A DNA stretch of 64,000 nt, from assembly GCA_947184155.2 (NCBI GenBank), contig CAMXCT020000462.1:62001-126000 (forward strand), read 5' to 3'. The notes under the pieces were generated by a model, which did not search any database, was not told the DNA's origin, and saw only the letters and a program-made list of their open reading frames with translations. The translations under genes were made by a program, and so were the position numbers. This document shows, piece by piece, positions 63,156 to 64,000 of this stretch. Each line of letters starts with the position of its first letter. Positions within the stretch are counted from its first letter, which is position 1. Source of the DNA: Cladocopium goreaui. Taxonomy: Eukaryota > Sar > Dinophyceae > Suessiales > Symbiodiniaceae.

Positions 63156-64000
63156 GCAGATGAACACAAAGGAGGAGAGGCGCACGGAGCGGCAGAAAAT
63201 CGGAAAACTAACGGAGCAGCAGGTTTCACAAAGTACCAAAGGAAGGTACCAAGAAGCACTTAAGGATTTAGAAAGTTTCACAAAGATTCCCTTGAGCGAA
63301 CTCCTTCACAGCAGTGGAGTCGATGAGGTTTTGGCCTCCTACGTTGAGATGCTGTGGGAGGATGGAGAGCCCAAGGTGAAGGCCAATTATACCCTTGCGG
63401 GGATTCAGTTTCACAGGCCGTCGCTGAAGGGGCAACTGAGACAGTCCTGGCGCCTCCTTTCACTGTGGAACAAATTGGAGGAACCACGGCGAGCGACGCC
63501 CCTTTCCCCATCACTTTTGCTCTCCTTTGCGGGGGTACTGCTACAATGGCAGTGGTCTCGGTTGGCCTGCTTGTGCACCGTGGGCTATGCTGGACTCCTT
63601 CGCACGGGGGAGATGTTCCTTTTGCAGAGGCAGCATGTGATATTGCCTCGGACGCCCGACCAGAGCGCCGTCCTTTTTCTGGTCAACACGAAGACGACAC
63701 AACGAAACCTTCTTCAATCCGAAAAGGTACTAATTAAGGAAAAGATTGCAATTGAAAGCCTGCGCTATTTGTGTGCAGGTCTTCGTAAGGAGGACTTTTT
63801 GGTGACCACATCCGCTGCCAAGTTCCGATCAGTTTGGAAGGATGTGGTGCAACACCTGGGCTTGCAGGATTTCAACTACCTGCCCTACAGCATCCGGAGA
63901 GGAGCAGCTACTGCAGCCTATAATGAGGGTGCAACTTTTGATGAGTTGCTTGAGAGAGGACGTTGGCGTCACATTGCAACGGCGCGCCTTTACCTCGATC
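63139..64000 (+). CDS. ORF3: tyrosine recombinase of the DIRS element, truncated by window end
   Basis: Starts at the ATG at 63139, overlapping the end of ORF2 by 17 nt in the next frame. It stays open for 287 codons to the window edge. The C-terminal catalytic domain is clear: first Arg in AGLLRTGEM (Arg155), a Lys in the NTKTTQR hairpin (about 183), YSIRRGAATAAYNEGATF (tyrosine at the usual box II His, Tyr250, with Arg253), GRWRH (Trp/His) and the nucleophile Tyr285 in ARLYLD. The order and the 'IRRGAAT..GRW' wording match DIRS and phage-integrase family recombinases. It would join the circular cDNA into the genome. Only the last residues are outside the window. The His-to-Tyr change at box II is the one oddity and occurs in some active recombinases. 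Confidence 0.88.
   Translation, partial: MPPKIKQMNTKEERRTERQKIGKLTEQQVSQSTKGRYQEALKDLESFTKIPLSELLHSSGVDEVLASYVEMLWEDGEPKVKANYTLAGIQFHRPSLKGQLRQSWRLLSLWNKLEEPRRATPLSPSLLLSFAGVLLQWQWSRLACLCTVGYAGLLRTGEMFLLQRQHVILPRTPDQSAVLFLVNTKTTQRNLLQSEKVLIKEKIAIESLRYLCAGLRKEDFLVTTSAAKFRSVWKDVVQHLGLQDFNYLPYSIRRGAATAAYNEGATFDELLERGRWRHIATARLYLD

Larger units (their letters stand above)
57430..64000 (+). mobile_element. DIRS-like YR retrotransposon with cytosine methyltransferase, 3' end outside window
   Basis: Three overlapping + strand ORFs: Gag-like (57724-59109), RT-RNase H-DNMT (to 63155) and tyrosine recombinase (63139 to beyond 64000). A DDE integrase and a protease are absent, and the last ORF is a tyrosine recombinase; with the RT/RNase H type this defines DIRS-like elements, which insert by site-specific recombination of a circular intermediate. 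Retroelements of this class carrying C5 methyltransferases have been described in Symbiodinium (de Mendoza et al. 2018, recalled from memory). All three ORFs are open and all catalytic motifs are intact, so the copy may be young. The left limit is an estimate; terminal repeats cannot be checked because the right end is missing. Confidence 0.9.

Overview
The window looks like nuclear DNA of a dinoflagellate, most likely Suessiales/Symbiodiniaceae (inference). Three things support this. (1) The genes are cut into many tiny exons whose introns start with GT, GC or GA, end in AG, and are almost always followed by G in the next exon. (2) A DIRS-type tyrosine-recombinase retrotransposon carries a cytosine-C5 DNA methyltransferase, an architecture described in Symbiodinium. 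(3) One gene is intronless, and possible decayed spliced-leader ends lie nearby. No bacterial-style operon, tRNA, rRNA or CRISPR array was seen.

Layout. 1-12.1 kb: AT-rich, small-repeat-rich DNA with scattered exon-like islands of an unrecognised + strand gene and a 1.1-kb tetranucleotide-type satellite (9.34-10.46 kb). 12.4-15.15 kb: two copies of a ~0.85-kb unit full of short palindromes, flanking a 0.7-kb array of TCTGTGTAAAAGC-type repeats. 15.3-18.5 kb: a 12-copy, ~191-bp tandem array that runs into long trinucleotide tracts. 18.6-24.2 kb: broken coding remnants on both strands. 24.2-25.6 kb: an intact intronless ATP-grasp ligase gene. 28.5-35.15 kb: a nicotinamide phosphoribosyltransferase (NAMPT) gene that I could resolve into 23 exons with one continuous reading frame of 516 codons. 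36.87-40.87 kb: a BTB/POZ-BACK gene in nine exons, with ends not found. 43.6-44.35 kb: a foldback element. 46.3-50.7 kb: a CAMK/CDPK-like protein kinase gene in at least thirteen exons, 3' end not found. 51.5-54.05 kb: a MurG/MGDG-synthase-like glycosyltransferase gene. 54.36-55.02 kb: a second foldback element. 57.17-57.43 kb: a minus-strand exon candidate. 57.4-64.0 kb: the DIRS-like element with a Gag-like ORF, an RT-RNase H-methyltransferase polyprotein and a tyrosine recombinase that runs off the window end.

The cellular genes are not obviously functionally linked: NAD salvage, protein phosphorylation, a BTB adaptor, glycolipid or other sugar transfer, and an ATP-dependent ligase. They share one splicing style. 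Short palindromic elements lie between their exons. The clearest biological system is the retroelement, where the methyltransferase sits between the first and second catalytic acids of RNase H. Exon limits were derived by hand from codon phase and family similarity recalled from memory; no database search was run.
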